The position numbers and the translations under genes were made by a program. The notes beneath the pieces are model-generated. The model searched no databases, had not been told where the DNA came from, and saw only the letters and a program-made list of their open reading frames with translations. 64,000 nucleotides of DNA from Limnoperna fortunei (taxonomy: Eukaryota > Mollusca > Bivalvia > Mytilida > Modiolidae): positions 65,368,074 to 65,432,073 of the forward strand of contig OX104113.1 in NCBI GenBank assembly GCA_944474755.1, written 5' to 3'. Position 1 is the stretch's first letter. Each line of letters starts with the position of its first letter. This document shows, piece after piece, positions 12,092 to 23,913 of the stretch.

Positions 12092-12351
12092 GGGGCCTCG
12101 GTGGCCGAGTGGTCAAGGTAGTTCGTCTACTATTGATCACGTGGTCTGTCAACACTGAGATTGCGGGTTCGATTCTCATTGCAGGCAGGGTGTACTCGAC
12201 TCCAATCTTAATTGACAAGAATTGCCTGTTTTCCTACCGCAGGTCGGGAGTTTTCTCCGGGTACTCCGGCTTCATCCCCCAATAAAAACTGGACGCCATG
12301 ATATAGCTGAAAAATTGCTGAAAGTGGCGTTAAACACCATCAAACAAACAA
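12092..12351 (+). mobile_element. Full-length tRNA-derived SINE, best reference copy
   Basis: The 260-bp body has an A-box-like TGGCCGAGTGG (12109 region) and a B-box GGTTCGATTCTC, giving a Leu/Ser-tRNA-like head. A central region follows, then the tail ataaaaactggacgccatga ... gtggcgttaaacaccatcaaacaaacaa. The flanking direct repeat ACGATTGCTCCT at 12080-12091 and 12352-12363 is a perfect 12-bp target duplication, so the copy is young relative to the others. SINEs are transcribed by polymerase III and moved by a partner LINE; no partner is visible here. Confidence 0.92.
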
Positions 12352-12363
12352 ACGATTGCTCCT

Positions 12364-15187
12364 TGACTGGGTTTACACGTAACTTTTGTTTACAATATAA
12401 TGCCCTTATTAAATGATGCATAAAATTAGGCTTTAATATGCTAAAATCGGCATGGTCAATATCTTTCGATCGCCAAATTTAATAGTAAAAGGCTACCCGG
12501 TTAATATTTTTTTCGTAGCCCTCAGAGCAATACAATACCAAGAAATAACCACAATTTTTTTGTTCAAATTACTAGGATACCCCGCAGGGGTCATAAGTAA
12601 TATTTAACATACACAACATTCATTCCATCGTAAATGTTGCATTTTAAAGAAAAACATGTCGTCAAACGTAGAAGTCAAATATTTGTTGTATATTCTTATA
12701 AAGAAAATGCATTATTGTCGATGTTTTGTAGACAGTAGGTTCACTCAATATTTTCATTTACATGTACTTTAATAGTTGTGTACTGTTCAGACGTGACTGT
12801 TCACTCACTGCGATTTTGATATTCTTTTTTTCGTCTCTGGTATTGTTGTTTTTAACTACTACTTTTGCTTGTTATAGGATTTATTTCTAACACAGAAATT
12901 GCCGTACCTGGTTTTCAAAATATGCAAGAGTAACGTGCATGATTTTTTAATATGTATGTAACTCACACTTAAATTAATGTGTGGGAGTAAATATAGTTAT
13001 GTTTAAAGTAAACATTCAATTTTTTGGAGGTATTTGATTTTAAATTGTGATGATTTTATTACAAAGATATGAAGTCACTTCATTGGTTGATGAACTATCG
13101 TGAACAATAAAGATTAGTTAGTTTTGACGTTGAAGACCACTGTTCCGACTGATTTTCATATGTTTAATCTCTTCTTATTATCTCTTAATGATATATAATT
13201 GTTTTCGGTACGATTGAGTTGTTAGGTGAAAAACCATGCTCTACAATATAGTTCACGTTGTAAGTAATAAAATTGCTAATTTAATTTTCATTTACAGTTT
13301 TTCGTATTTGTTAAATCCTTCAAGCTTTAAAATACATTTGTTGTCCCGATCTAATAAGAAGAAGTAAAGATGTACAAAATTGCATATATTAATGCGCGCT
13401 TCTCGGTAGTATGAATAGATCCGCTTCAATTTTTATTTTTGGATTATTTTACTATCTATAGGCTAAGCCTAGTATTTTTATTAATGCATTCTATTCTTGA
13501 CATAATAAAATGTATATACTTGCGTTTCTTTTATTACTTAGTTATTTAATTTGATACGAAAAGGGCATTTTAAAATTTTGTTATGTTATATTACGTAATG
13601 TATTTCATCGCTTCAATTGTATTTCTTGGATTATTTCATGATTTATATGGTAAGCTTCGTAATTTGTTTATGCATTCTTATTTTAACATGATAAAATGTA
13701 TTTTTTCTGTTTCTTTTATTAGTTACTTAGATAATTTGATAATAAAAGTGCATTTTTAGATTTTGTTTAACGTGCTTCTGACCACTCATCCAGAAAGCCT
13801 TGATCTTATTTCTGGATTATTTCATAATTTATAAGGTAGAAAATGGAAACTTTACGTAGAAAATAAGTCAATCTTGAACATTAAATTTAATTTCCCTGGG
13901 TTTTGTTTATTGACGGTTTCGAAATCCCAAACTCTCGTGAATGATTCCTGTGTGGTAGTGATGGCTTTAAAAAAAAAAGGGGGGGGCGCAGAGATATTTC
14001 TGTGATGTAATTGTATATTAGATGTGCCTTGTTTATTTATTACATAACACTGAATATGATGAAAGGTAAAAATGAAAGACCAATTAGAAACGCATAATAA
14101 GCCGCTAAAAGGCAAATTTAGATTATGATTTTTATATAAAAATTAGATTTTCAAATATGCAAGTTATTTAAAAAAATTGATGTCTGAATCAGTGAAAAAT
14201 GTCCTAGAAATTAGTAGGGAAAAGAAATTTCTCAATAATAATAAAAGCACAAAAGATATAGATTTTTATTTATTCAAGATTAAAAAATTTTGATGTTAAG
14301 CTATTTTAACGAAGCAAGTTATATATATAATACAAAAGAAAAAAATTCAGTTACGTTCGAATAAAGGTCATCAACATCATAGAAGTTAATAATCTCATAA
14401 ATTGTTTTGCAAAATAAGACTCTTCTTCTTATTGTTTTAATTTTATTTATTTTATTTTAAATTCTGAAAATTTTTATAAAGTTCTTAGCAATGTTTATGC
14501 TCATGAATGCTAGTTCGACGTTTGAAATGCATTTAATTGCAAATCTTTTGAAACAATTTTAATTACAGTAAAATTAAATCAATAGAAATTGTAACTTGTC
14601 GGTATGTTTTCTTTTGATTTTCCGAGGACGCGATAACTGTCTTACATTTTCACATTTTCCCCCCACAGAACCACGTGACTATGATCAATGTATTTTTATT
14701 GGTAAACATTTGTCTTTCCAAACTTTGGTTTTTTTTTTATTAAAGTACTCTTCTCAAAGTTGAAATATTGTAATCAAGATGATTATTTCTTGCCTTTCAC
14801 AATCGTCTACATTTGAAACCTTTGCGGCATATGATGAAATTTTAAATAAAACAAATTGAAAAAACTATTAAACCAAATCGGATACACCTATAACATATAA
14901 ATCGAACATCTCTGGATATGGGTTTAACCCATATCTTTTCTTGTTAATATTGAATTTGTCATTCCATAGTTAGCACACGTCGTCTAAGCAGACCCCAAAC
15001 AAAAAACAACCAAATCAATTCGGAAATTGTTAGCATTTGAAATGCATTGTGGAATGGTAGTTTTTCTGACTTGCAAACATTCTAGAACCACGTCTGTAGA
15101 CTGCAATCGACACTCTATAGCGAATAACACGACTTTTTAAAAACAATTGGAATCACTTTTTTTTAAATTTCGAATTATCACAAAACT
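12364..15187. other. No supported gene
   Basis: AT-rich, many homopolymer runs, only short open frames with no recognisable motif. Two stretches around 13400-13560 and 13600-13790 resemble each other (sequence near cttttattacttagttattt and ttcttttattagttacttag), which suggests an old local duplication. I see no RNA gene. Confidence 0.5.
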
Positions 15188-15320
15188 GGGTCATGATATA
15201 GCTGAAAACTTGAAAAATGTTTAAAAAAAAAACATTTAAACAAACAAATATAATAACTTCTGTAACATAGATATAAAATGTTTTAAATGCGTCCGTGAAA
15301 CTATTATCATACAGACAAAC
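15188..15320. repeat. Single copy of the SINE-tail/Tc1-flank sequence found in the array
   Basis: The text from tcatgatatagctgaaaa through ttaaacaaacaaatataata and ataaaatgttttaaatgcgt to attattatcatacag-like sequence matches bases about 23807-23920 of unit A, which border the Tc1-like relic. Here the transposase part is absent, so either the flank is a separate repeat or the transposon was lost. Confidence 0.6.
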
Positions 15321-15681
15321 ATGTAGACATATTCGGCGGCCTATTGATGCTTTGCATCAAAAGTTTTCTTGTATTTAAATATTGCAATATGACTTTATTG
15401 CATAAGGAGGTCCAATGACCAAATTAGTTATACCGGTCCCAGACTCAGTATTTAAAGACTCAAATACTTCCATGGAATTTGATTAATTACAATTTCAAAA
15501 AATGTTTAAGAGCTGCATACATTAATTAAAATAAAATTTAATTTTAAAATGACAAAATTAACAATTTAATAGTATTCAATATTAATGATACGTTAGTAAA
15601 CAAATAAATAGGACAGGAGACCAACTGTGGATAAAATTATAATGATAAATCAAATTCAGTGATTAACAAAGATTTAAGATT

Positions 15682-15796
15682 GTTTGTCTGTTTGTTTTTG
15701 AATTTTGTTTACCGCCACTTTTAGCATGTTTTCAGGTATATCATGGCGTCTGTTTTTTATTTGGGGAGGAAGCCGATGTACTCGAGAAAACTCGTT
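15682..15796 (-). mobile_element. SINE 3' fragment
   Basis: The reverse complement of the SINE tail is visible: gtttgtctgtttgtttttga, then taccgccacttttagcatgt, atatcatggcgtctg and ggggaggaagccg. It stops before the tRNA-like half. Confidence 0.75.
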
Positions 15797-17271
15797 TAAT
15801 CAGATGCGTTATGCGGCACTCGTGATCATATTTTGGATATTCACTCCGCCCAATTAATTATCCTATAAGTCGTCTGTTATTGTTAACAAACCTGTTGTAT
15901 TTTTCTCAATTAGAAATTGTTCCAGGTCATTTAAATAAAGTGAAAAAGTGTGGAGATAAGTTTTCTCATTGTCTCACACCATCATTACATTAAAAATTTT
16001 TTTTTTGATTTGGTATTTTTATATATTTAAATACACTCAAAGTACATATTGTTTAAACGTCTTACATGCCTTACTATTAATAAACCAATTACATGCACGT
16101 GACATTTGATCTCAAGTCGGAATAGATCAGGTGAATTTTTTCATGTTGTATTTTAAATACAGATATCTGTATAATGGTATTAAATGAGTAAACAATTCAT
16201 TTGGATAGGCCTGGAATAAATTCTTACTATACCACACAGATCAACCGACTTATATCATTTTGGTGAGAAGTAGTATGACACGATGAAAAAAGATCTATAC
16301 AAGTTAAGACTTATACGTATAGATGACTTTTTCTAAATCGCCACGTTAAAAACTCTCTGTATCAAATATAGTGTAGTACAAAATTATTTGGCATATATTT
16401 GTCCATTAACATATTCAATCGTTTTAATTACTTTTTTTCATTTGTCATCTGAAAATATGTTCCAAAGGTACTGGCATCACAAATTTGAACAAATAAATGC
16501 AAAATTTACGCTTCTGCACAATATATTTCTGTACCAAGTGTTTTTGTTCAAAAGGACATACATTGTATTTCCAACTTTTTTCTGACCCCAAAATTATTCT
16601 TCCAATTGCAATTTATAAGGGGTTTGAAACATTTTTCTTTACGCATTTACTGAAAAAATGATACGGAAAAAATCAGTTCATCTTTCTATAATGACACCAT
16701 GAATAAAAGTTCCTCGACACGATTGAAGACAGCCACGTATTTCTTAAGTGATTATTTTTATACTTCCACATGGGGCATTTCAATAACATTTACAACTAAT
16801 GTCTGAATATCATTGAATATCATACAAAAAGTCTACAATTGTTAATACAATAGGACTATGATGTATAAATTCTTGACACAAATCACTAGACATGGAAAAA
16901 GGTAACAAGCAGCGGAGCAGCTTTTTAATTCATCTTAAAGCCATAGTGAGGAATTAAACATATAGTAAATGCCCTCATTGAGACAATCCCAGAGCAGGGC
17001 TTAAGCGGAAATCTGTGTTGTTTGTCGCTAACGCTCTACATATGAGTTCGAATGTATCAACAAATAACAACATAACGAACAAGACTTTTTACAAATATTT
17101 CCTACTATGTCGACATTAAATAGTATAAAACGGAACCATCTACTTGGTAGGTCAATATATTGATGTCAAACCTTTATTACAAATTATAAGGTATGAATTT
17201 AGACAAACATTATCAAATGTGCTGCCTAAAATTTATAATAAAAACTTTAAGGTTAATAAGCGTACAAATGA
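15797..17271. other. No supported gene
   Basis: AT-rich sequence with no recognisable coding region, RNA gene or repeat shared with the rest of the window. The 16388-16585 open frame has low-complexity hydrophobic content and no start context or splice support. Confidence 0.5.
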
Positions 17272-17367
17272 GTTTGTTTGTTTGATAGTGTTTTAACGCC
17301 ACTTTCAGCAATTTTTCAGCTATATCATGGCGTCCAGAGTACACCCTGCCTGCAGTGAGAATCGAAC
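17272..17367 (-). mobile_element. SINE with internal deletion
   Basis: The tail (gtttgtttgtttgatagtgt ... tatatcatggcgtcc) is joined directly to agagtacaccctgcctgcagtgagaatcgaac, which in the reference copy lies about 100 bases farther in. The central block is therefore deleted, while part of the B-box side remains. Confidence 0.75.
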
Positions 17368-17995
17368 AAATGAGAGTTAAATCTCAAGAATTAATACATC
17401 ATATGTAACTGTAACACGGATACTTCTTATGTCTAATAATTTTTAACATTATCGGTTGCAAATATTTTGAGAATTCCACTGTTATCTTTTACATAAAAAC
17501 AGAAAAGGAAAACGTGCAAGACATGGAGTTACTATGGACAATATTATATCATTCGAACAGACCGCGAGATTGACCGTAATTGACCGAATTATACACAATT
17601 TTCATCGCGTATTACACCTGTAGACACCTAACTATACACAGAAAAGAATCTACGAATCTAGTAAGAGAATACTTACACAAATGTACACCGTTTTATTACA
17701 AAATAATTTATATTTATGGTTTAATAACCCGTTTTCTTTCATGGTTAATTCTAATAAATTAATAATAAATACAAATAATCAATAAAAAAAAAACCCGATG
17801 TCATATAATAGTGTCTTTATTTTTATGTCAACGCCCCAAATGCGAAGGCCACCATCGGGCGGTGACATAAAAATTCAGTTTTGCAGAAGGTAAGAACGTC
17901 GACATAATTTTGTCACTCTTTTTGGGTTTTCTACGAGACCCATTGTCTAGTAACTATCTACCCACATGGCAAATATGAAAAGCTTAACCTATTTC
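17368..17995. other. No supported gene; contains a repeat related to array head
   Basis: A stretch at about 17945-17985 (actatctacccacatggcaa ... agcttaacct) is a diverged relative of the array-head repeat at about 18328-18368. The rest shows no recognisable feature. Confidence 0.45.
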
Positions 17996-18117
17996 AGCGA
18001 AGGTCGGGGTTTTCTCAAGGAATTCAGGCTTCAACTCCCAATAAAAACTGGACTCCATCATACAGCTGAAAAATTGATGAAAGTGGCATTAAACACCATT
18101 CATACAAGCAAACAAAC
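17996..18117 (+). mobile_element. SINE 3' part at the left edge of the tandem array
   Basis: Matches the SINE from gaaggtcggggttttctc to the tail cattaaacaccattcataca followed by agcaaacaaacag. The tail half from about 18051 recurs at the start of units C, D and E, while unit B starts only at the final CAAACAG. One array breakpoint is thus inside this SINE. Confidence 0.85.
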
Positions 18118-18480
18118 AGTCAAACAATTATTTTGAAAGTTATAAGCAGGGCGCGAAACAATGACTTAAAAGGCATTGATGTGATCTTGGTAAAGGGGGG
18201 GGGGGGGTGAAATTTCGAAGTTAAATATCCCGGGCACAAAGCAGTCACTCAAAAGGCAATGATGTGACCTTGGGGGTCAAATTTCAAATTAAATGTCAAC
18301 ACCCATGGCATGCGACACATCGATTAGTTATAATCTACCCACATGCCAAATATCAAAAAGCTTACCTAAAAGGATAAAAAGTTATATCCTAGACACGATT
18401 TGATATGGATGCCCGGACGGACGGATAACAATATGTCGACCTTCTTTTGTCTCTTTTACCAAAAACCCAATATAACCCTC
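18118..18480. repeat. Array head repeat with G-run and GGACGGACGGA motif
   Basis: Contains two imperfect direct repeats of about 80 bases (ttaaaaggcattgatgtgat ... and ctcaaaaggcaatgatgtga ...). The first includes a G homopolymer of about 11 bases that varies in length between units (25521, 32238, 44587, 56939). The second part has cccatggcatgcgacacatc and cccggacggacgga. It recurs at the head of every unit and a relative lies at 17945. Confidence 0.8.
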
Positions 18481-19529
18481 TTAAAAATGAAAAGTGGAAT
18501 GTAACACTGGGTAAAGCTATCTTGCATATCCTAAACGTGTATTAATATGGGATTTGCAGTGTCAAATAAATTTGGCTGAAAATATCAGCCTTAAAAGAGG
18601 AAAAGAAAAAAGAAGATGAAGTAAATTACCAGACTAAAAAACCATATGTCTCAGTTCCCATTTATCTTCGTTTGGTATATATAATAAAATAAGAATTACA
18701 TACAAATACAAAGTATAGTTTGAAAGCTTTTCTGCATATGTTATTGTGTGTCGCGATTTATTCATTGTATATTTTATGCACAGTAATCAAAATTAATTTT
18801 CCCCATCCTCCCCTTCATGCTTCTTATTGACATGAAAATCAAAAATTTACATATATTATTAAGTTACGAACTCTTAAAGGGAATACTTATTCAATCGGTA
18901 AGCAGAATTTCATAGCTTATACAAAGTCATCTTTCTTGTTTTAGTCGTATCATTGAACTGATTTATATCGTATCGTACTTTCTCTGACTGCAATTAAAAT
19001 CAAATTAATATTGTTAATGCATTATGTTAAAGATACATTTTTGGCACCAAACGAAAGCTAAAGGAATATTCTTTGTATTTAAACGACCGATTTGAAATAA
19101 AATTATATCATTAAAGGTCATTTTAGCATTTTAATAACTATATCTGCATTTTTTCGTTTATTTTATAAGATAAGTTGGACAAAAATAAAAGCAAGAGATT
19201 AAAGAACTGAATATATATATTGCCAAATCTATGCTAAATCGTGTTTTTATATATTTTATTCGCTACAGTAAATTTAAAACATACAAAAATTGGAAAAACT
19301 TACCTATGTTTTTATCGCTTCTAACTTGTTTATATCTTTTTTCTTCGTGTCATACTACTTCTCAAGAAAATGATTTAAGTCGGTTGAACGTGTGATACTT
19401 AATGACGCAAATGTCTTATAAGCATTTCTATTAACCAATTACATGTATGAAGGTAATAACAAAATAATCGAACACAATGGAACTGTCAAAAAGTCAATCC
19501 ACAAATCTACCCAAGAAACCGGCAAATCA
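18481..19529. other. Gene-upstream part of unit A, no gene
   Basis: AT-rich non-coding sequence that recurs in B (25810-26535) and, interrupted by the 5.66-kb insertion, in C, D and E. No coding region or RNA gene was recognised. Bases about 19205-19530 are absent from B, C and D. Confidence 0.6.
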
Positions 19530-19788
19530 GATTTGTTTGTTTAAATGATGTTTAATGCCATTTTCAGCCATTTTTCGGCTATATCATGGCGTTTAGATTT
19601 TATTGGGGAGAAAGCCATAGTACCCCGAGGAAACCCGGAACTTCGGTAGGCAATTCTGGCAATCCTTATCAATTAAGATTGGAGTCGACAGTGCCCTGCC
19701 CGCAGTGAGACGAACCGCAACTTCAGTGTTGACAAACCACGTGATTAATAGTAGAAGAACTATCTAAACCACTTGGCTTGAAGTCACT
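19530..19788 (-). mobile_element. Nearly full SINE, unit A only
   Basis: The reverse complement spans tail (gtttgtttaaatgatgttta), middle (attttattggggagaaagcc), and head (gtgagacgaaccgcaactt, acgtgattaatagtagaaga). Partial flanking duplication CCGGCAAA at 19519-19526 and 19789-19796. In unit B the same place holds only a short SINE piece in the opposite orientation (26563-26595). Confidence 0.82.
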
Positions 19789-20122
19789 CCGGCAAACTGG
19801 AGAACCAACAACCAAAAATATAGCAACTACAGCAATGGTCCTGACTTGATGTATGTGGCAATGATCTCGAGTCAGAAAGATCAGGGCAAGTCCTTTCCTA
19901 ACTCTATAACTAACATATTCCGCCTTGGTGCATTTTCTAACTATAATATGATTAACTAAAATATAGTTTAACCTTCCAACGAAGAACAAGACTGAATTTA
20001 AACGATAATTTTTACAGCTTTATATATTAGTTTTGCATTAATATACATTGTAATGGAATGGACATGTTATCATATTTTAAAAATAAATAATAATATTGAA
20101 ATCGCTACAATATGCGCTATTA

Positions 20123-20130
20123 TGACGTCA
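20123..20130. promoter_or_regulatory. Palindromic CRE (TGACGTCA) upstream of gene copy A
   Basis: A perfect 8-bp cAMP-response-element palindrome lies 79 bases before the ATG, in sequence otherwise conserved between units. TGACGTCA is the consensus for CREB/ATF bZIP factors, and promoter-proximal position is typical. Binding is inferred, not shown. The site is kept in unit B and altered to TGACTTCA in C and D. Confidence 0.5.
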
Positions 20131-20209
20131 TATAATCGTGGTTGGCAGCACAGTGCCGTCATAGGCTCGTCTTGGAAACATTTCCTGACCAGTTAAGCGA
20201 TCTGCTGAA

Positions 20210-22370
20210 ATGGGAGCCAAATTTGTGAAGTTGGACTGCACGGGATGCTTTCCTTGCAGGAAAAAAAGGAAAGTGAGACGTAAGAAATTTGAAGAGTGTG
20301 CAGAGCATGAATCTCAGACATCTTCACAAATCTTGCGAGATTTAGATGAGATGGGGTTTTTCGATGCTAAATCAAAAGCGGGCGGTATAAAGTTTGTCAC
20401 AGAACCAGATAAAACTATGAAGAGAAAAGTACCAAGGCGACTCCCAAAACTGAATTCGTCGAAACCAACAGATGAAAATTTATCGAAGCCTGCTGCTTCA
20501 ACAGGTAGACAATCATTACAAAGATTGTTGATATGAACTCATCCTTCCAAGTAAAGGGTTCCGAGTCGGCGTTCGCTTCATCTTGACGGACTCGTATCTA
20601 TTATATACGACTTGGAAGGATGATATTAGTTAAAAATTAAGCCAATTTCTTCGTATTTTCATACGCTGAAAAAACATATTTTAAACAGGAATCTAAATTA
20701 TGTAAATGTAAGTCCTTCCAACACTTCCATGCTTACTTGTCCACTATTTGATGTTTTAAAATTAATATACGTTAATACCTGTGCAATTCTAAACAAGCAT
20801 TTTTACAACATAGACGTCCAAGTTTATCTGATCTCAACAACGACCATGTTGTAAAATTGTTGAAGATTTTATTATAATAATAAAAGGTTTCATCTTACTT
20901 CTTACGAGAGGAATTTGTGTTAATGGTAGTCGTATTGTTTTAAAAATCTTCTGGCTGTATGTATATATATTTGTTTTTCTTATATCATTTTTTTTCTTTA
21001 TAAAATATTGTATCAAATTATAAATACAGGCTTAAGTTTAGCATCATTTTATTCACTATCCGTGACGACTCTACAATTAAATGTTTCTTTTAAACAAAAA
21101 AACTAATTCTATTTATGTTACTGATAGAATGTTATATAAGAAATTTTTTAACTAAGAGTTGAGTAATCATATGAGCACTGCAATAACGTTTATGAAAAAA
21201 ACAACAACTAATGAATATCAGTTGTAAATTCGTATATTTTATTGGTTTACAACCGATCAGCTGACATCAAGAAATACCAGGTATAAAGGCAAACGGTCTG
21301 ATTTTTTATATTGACTTGTACACACTTATATACAGCTTTCAGTCAATATTATTAGAAAATCGGACCAGTCAATATCGGAAGTTGAAAACTGATCGTCAGC
21401 GCAATAAACACACAGAGCATGAAACCGATGGCAATATGAAATTCGAACAGCCAACTGTCATTGGGCAGACCGAATTTATTGGTTTGCCATCTGTATAATT
21501 CACTTTGCACTTTTTTCCTTCTAATGGTGCAAAGCAATTTCTAGCATTACACAAGATCATGACAAGCAGTCATTCTTTAGTATCATTTTTGATTACAAAG
21601 ATATCCGCCGTGATGTTTTCAAAGGAGTTTAACCTCAAATACTCACTTTGAGTGTCACTTGTAACGATATATTTTGTTTCAGGCGAAGGTTTAGTCTACG
21701 ACAAAGTCGAGAAAGACTTGATGACTGAGATACGACGTATTGGTGCACTTGCCGATAAAGGTATAAATTATACAATTAAGTCAGCTCAGCTAATGTGATA
21801 TCATGTTCCATAAAGCATAACTGTTATTATTTTGCATCTGAGCTTATATTTTCTTCAACTTTTTGCAAACAGTGTATTTAAAAATCCAAGGGTAATATAA
21901 TTTTGATGCCACGCATTTATTTTGAATAAGATTTTGCTGGAAAATACAAATACATACTTGAATTCGTTTGCCTTTCAATGTGTTCTTTACTTACAATAAA
22001 TGCCGTATTTAGAATTGAATTGGAATAAAACACAAGTGAACATTCTTATTTTCATTGTTATTTTTAATATGTTGTAGGCAAAATGGCCAGATTACATAAA
22101 ATCCGACGCCGAGAGACTATTGAAAGAAAAGAAGCAAAATTCAATGACAGAATTGTAATTACAAAGCAAAAACTACATCGGGATGATGAAAGATTGAGAA
22201 ATCGCACACAAGCCGCTAAAACTTCATCCAAGAACAGAAAAGTTATTAAAAAGAATGATCTGGAGGATGATTTGATCAAGAAAATCCACGAAAACCAGTT
22301 TGTTGTCGGACAGAAATTAGATGCTGGTGTAGAAAAAGAAATCGGATGCCTTCCTGAAGTTTCTAATTAA
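20210..22370 (+). CDS. Array gene copy A: 221-aa basic protein, faintly STMND1-like
   Basis: Exons 20210-20504, 21683-21760 and 22078-22370. Both introns are phase 1 with GT-AG borders, and both junctions rebuild a Gly codon (G|GC). The product is 221 aa. The N-terminus MGAKFVKLDCTGCFPCRKKR has Gly2 and Cys10/13/16 before a polybasic run, which could serve as a myristoyl/palmitoyl membrane anchor, although residue 6 is Val, not the usual small residue. The middle (TSSQILRDLDEMGFFDAKSK, then KRKVPRRLPKLNSSK) faintly resembles stathmin-domain-containing protein 1 as I remember it. The C-terminal half is a charged probable helix (IRRRETIERKEAKFNDR ...). No enzyme motif or membrane segment is visible. 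Four copies stay open despite surrounding decay, which supports a real gene. The function is unknown to me. Confidence 0.8.
20539..20623. repeat. Conserved nested hairpin in intron 1, copy A
   Basis: Outer arms TCATCCTTCCAAGT (20539-20552) and ACTTGGAAGGATGA (20610-20623) are perfect 14-bp inverted repeats. An inner CGAGTC/GACTCG pair sits between them. It begins 35 bases after the exon 1 donor. It could be a tiny foldback element or an RNA structure near the splice site. All four units have it. Confidence 0.75.
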
Positions 22371-23442
22371 TTTGTTTTGTTTTATTTAATTGTTTTTAGT
22401 TGTTTTATTGTGTTTGTTATTTTCTTGTTTATTTAAAGTTGTTAATGATGAATGCTATATTTCAATAGTCGAGCTATATCCTTTAATTAAAATAACTAAA
22501 TTTTATATAATATCTTACGCTGTGAATGCTGCGTTCAAACGCACAATACCTCCACAGATATCTATAAAGTGTATAAGATTTTATAGAAATGTATCATTCT
22601 AGTCGGTGGTATTGACTGCCATTCGTTATTAATTTGTATAGCAAACAAAAATATGCATTGTTGGGCAAATGAAACATTATTTTAAAAAAGAAACCTCATT
22701 ATTTCATTTACATACCTTTCAATCAAAATATGGACGGTCTTTGCTCTTTCACGTAGTCTTTAAAAAGTATTATCACTTAAAGCTCCAAACTGTTATTATC
22801 TTCGTCCGGGCCCAGGAGGGCGGCGATATATTTATTCACTTTCGTTGCTAAAGATGGATAAAGGAGAAAATATTTTGAAGTATACTTAGTTAGTACTGGG
22901 ACTAGTATAACTAACTTTATTTGATTTATAGGTTCCTGGTTAGTATTAAATGAACAGAATTTTCCGAAAAGAATGCCAATCATTCAAGCTGAGTGAATAA
23001 TTAAGACAATATATCTCATTGGACTGCAAAAATGCTTGTGTGATATCCAATTCTTATACAATGATAAACATTTTTGGTAATCTATTTACGGAAGTAAATA
23101 ATAAAGCGAGACCATTTTTGTCCTGGTACTTTGTCTTCGGTGATAACGCTATCGATGACCGTAGCTTTGAAAGATTTCGTACCATAACCATTTCGTTCCA
23201 ACCAATTCATACCATAAATAACACTTCGTACCATAACCATTTTGTACCTTAGCCGTTTCGTACCATATGGGGAAGTATATTATGACGACTCGATTTATTT
23301 TCTCGCCATCTCATCTAAGCGAATGTTTATTAGATAGTCCTTACAAACAGTATGTTTTTATTTCGATCTAAAATCCCAGATTATCTGTCTCTTATAGCTG
23401 CCATATTGTCCAGATGATTTGTATTTTGCAATTTTGCACTGA
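22371..23442. other. 3' flank of gene copy A, includes imperfect minisatellite
   Basis: Starts with the T-rich 3' UTR-like stretch after the stop. At about 23165-23262 an imperfect tandem pattern of TTCGTACCATAACCATT-like units appears (about five degenerate units). No coding region was recognised. The same block follows each gene copy (29002-30072, 41359-42429, 53710-54780). Confidence 0.6.
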
Positions 23443-23856
23443 TTGTTTTTGTTTGTTTGGATTGTTTTTAACTCCACTTTCAGCGAGTTTTCAACATATT
23501 CTGGCCTTCAGGTTTTTTATTATTTTTTTTAAAGGGGGAGGAGGGGTGAAGGAGGAACCCGCAGTACACGGGTAAAAATCGCGGACCTTCGGTTGGAAAA
23601 TTTTTGCCTAGAAGCATATGCAAAAAGAAAAAACACATATTTAAGGTTCGGATAGTTTTATTGTTTTCTTTGACTAATTACAACATTATATATTATAATT
23701 GCACAGAACATAAAATAACTTGAAAAGGATTGCCAGTTTTCCTATCGAAGGTCGGGGTTTTCTACTCCGCCTTCCTTCCCCAATAAAAACTGCACGACAT
23801 GAATGGCATGATATAACTGCAAAATTGCGTTAAACAACATTTAAACAAACAAATAT
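23443..23856. mobile_element. Two opposed SINE fragments, unit A
   Basis: A minus-strand SINE fragment lies at 23443-23611 (gtttgtttggattgttttta ... cctt cggttggaaaa). A plus-strand fragment lies at 23727-23856 (ggattgccagttttcctatc ... ttaaacaacatttaaacaaa). They face each other across about 115 bases of AT-rich sequence. Both are well diverged from the reference SINE. Confidence 0.7.
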
Positions 23857-23913
23857 AAAATAACCTCTGTAACATTGATATAAAATGTTTTAAATGTGTC
23901 CGTAAAATTATTA

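Noticed and set aside
12092..12185. Apparent tRNA gene (A and B boxes)
   Set aside because: It is the head of a SINE with a 12-bp target duplication and SINE tail, not an independent tRNA.
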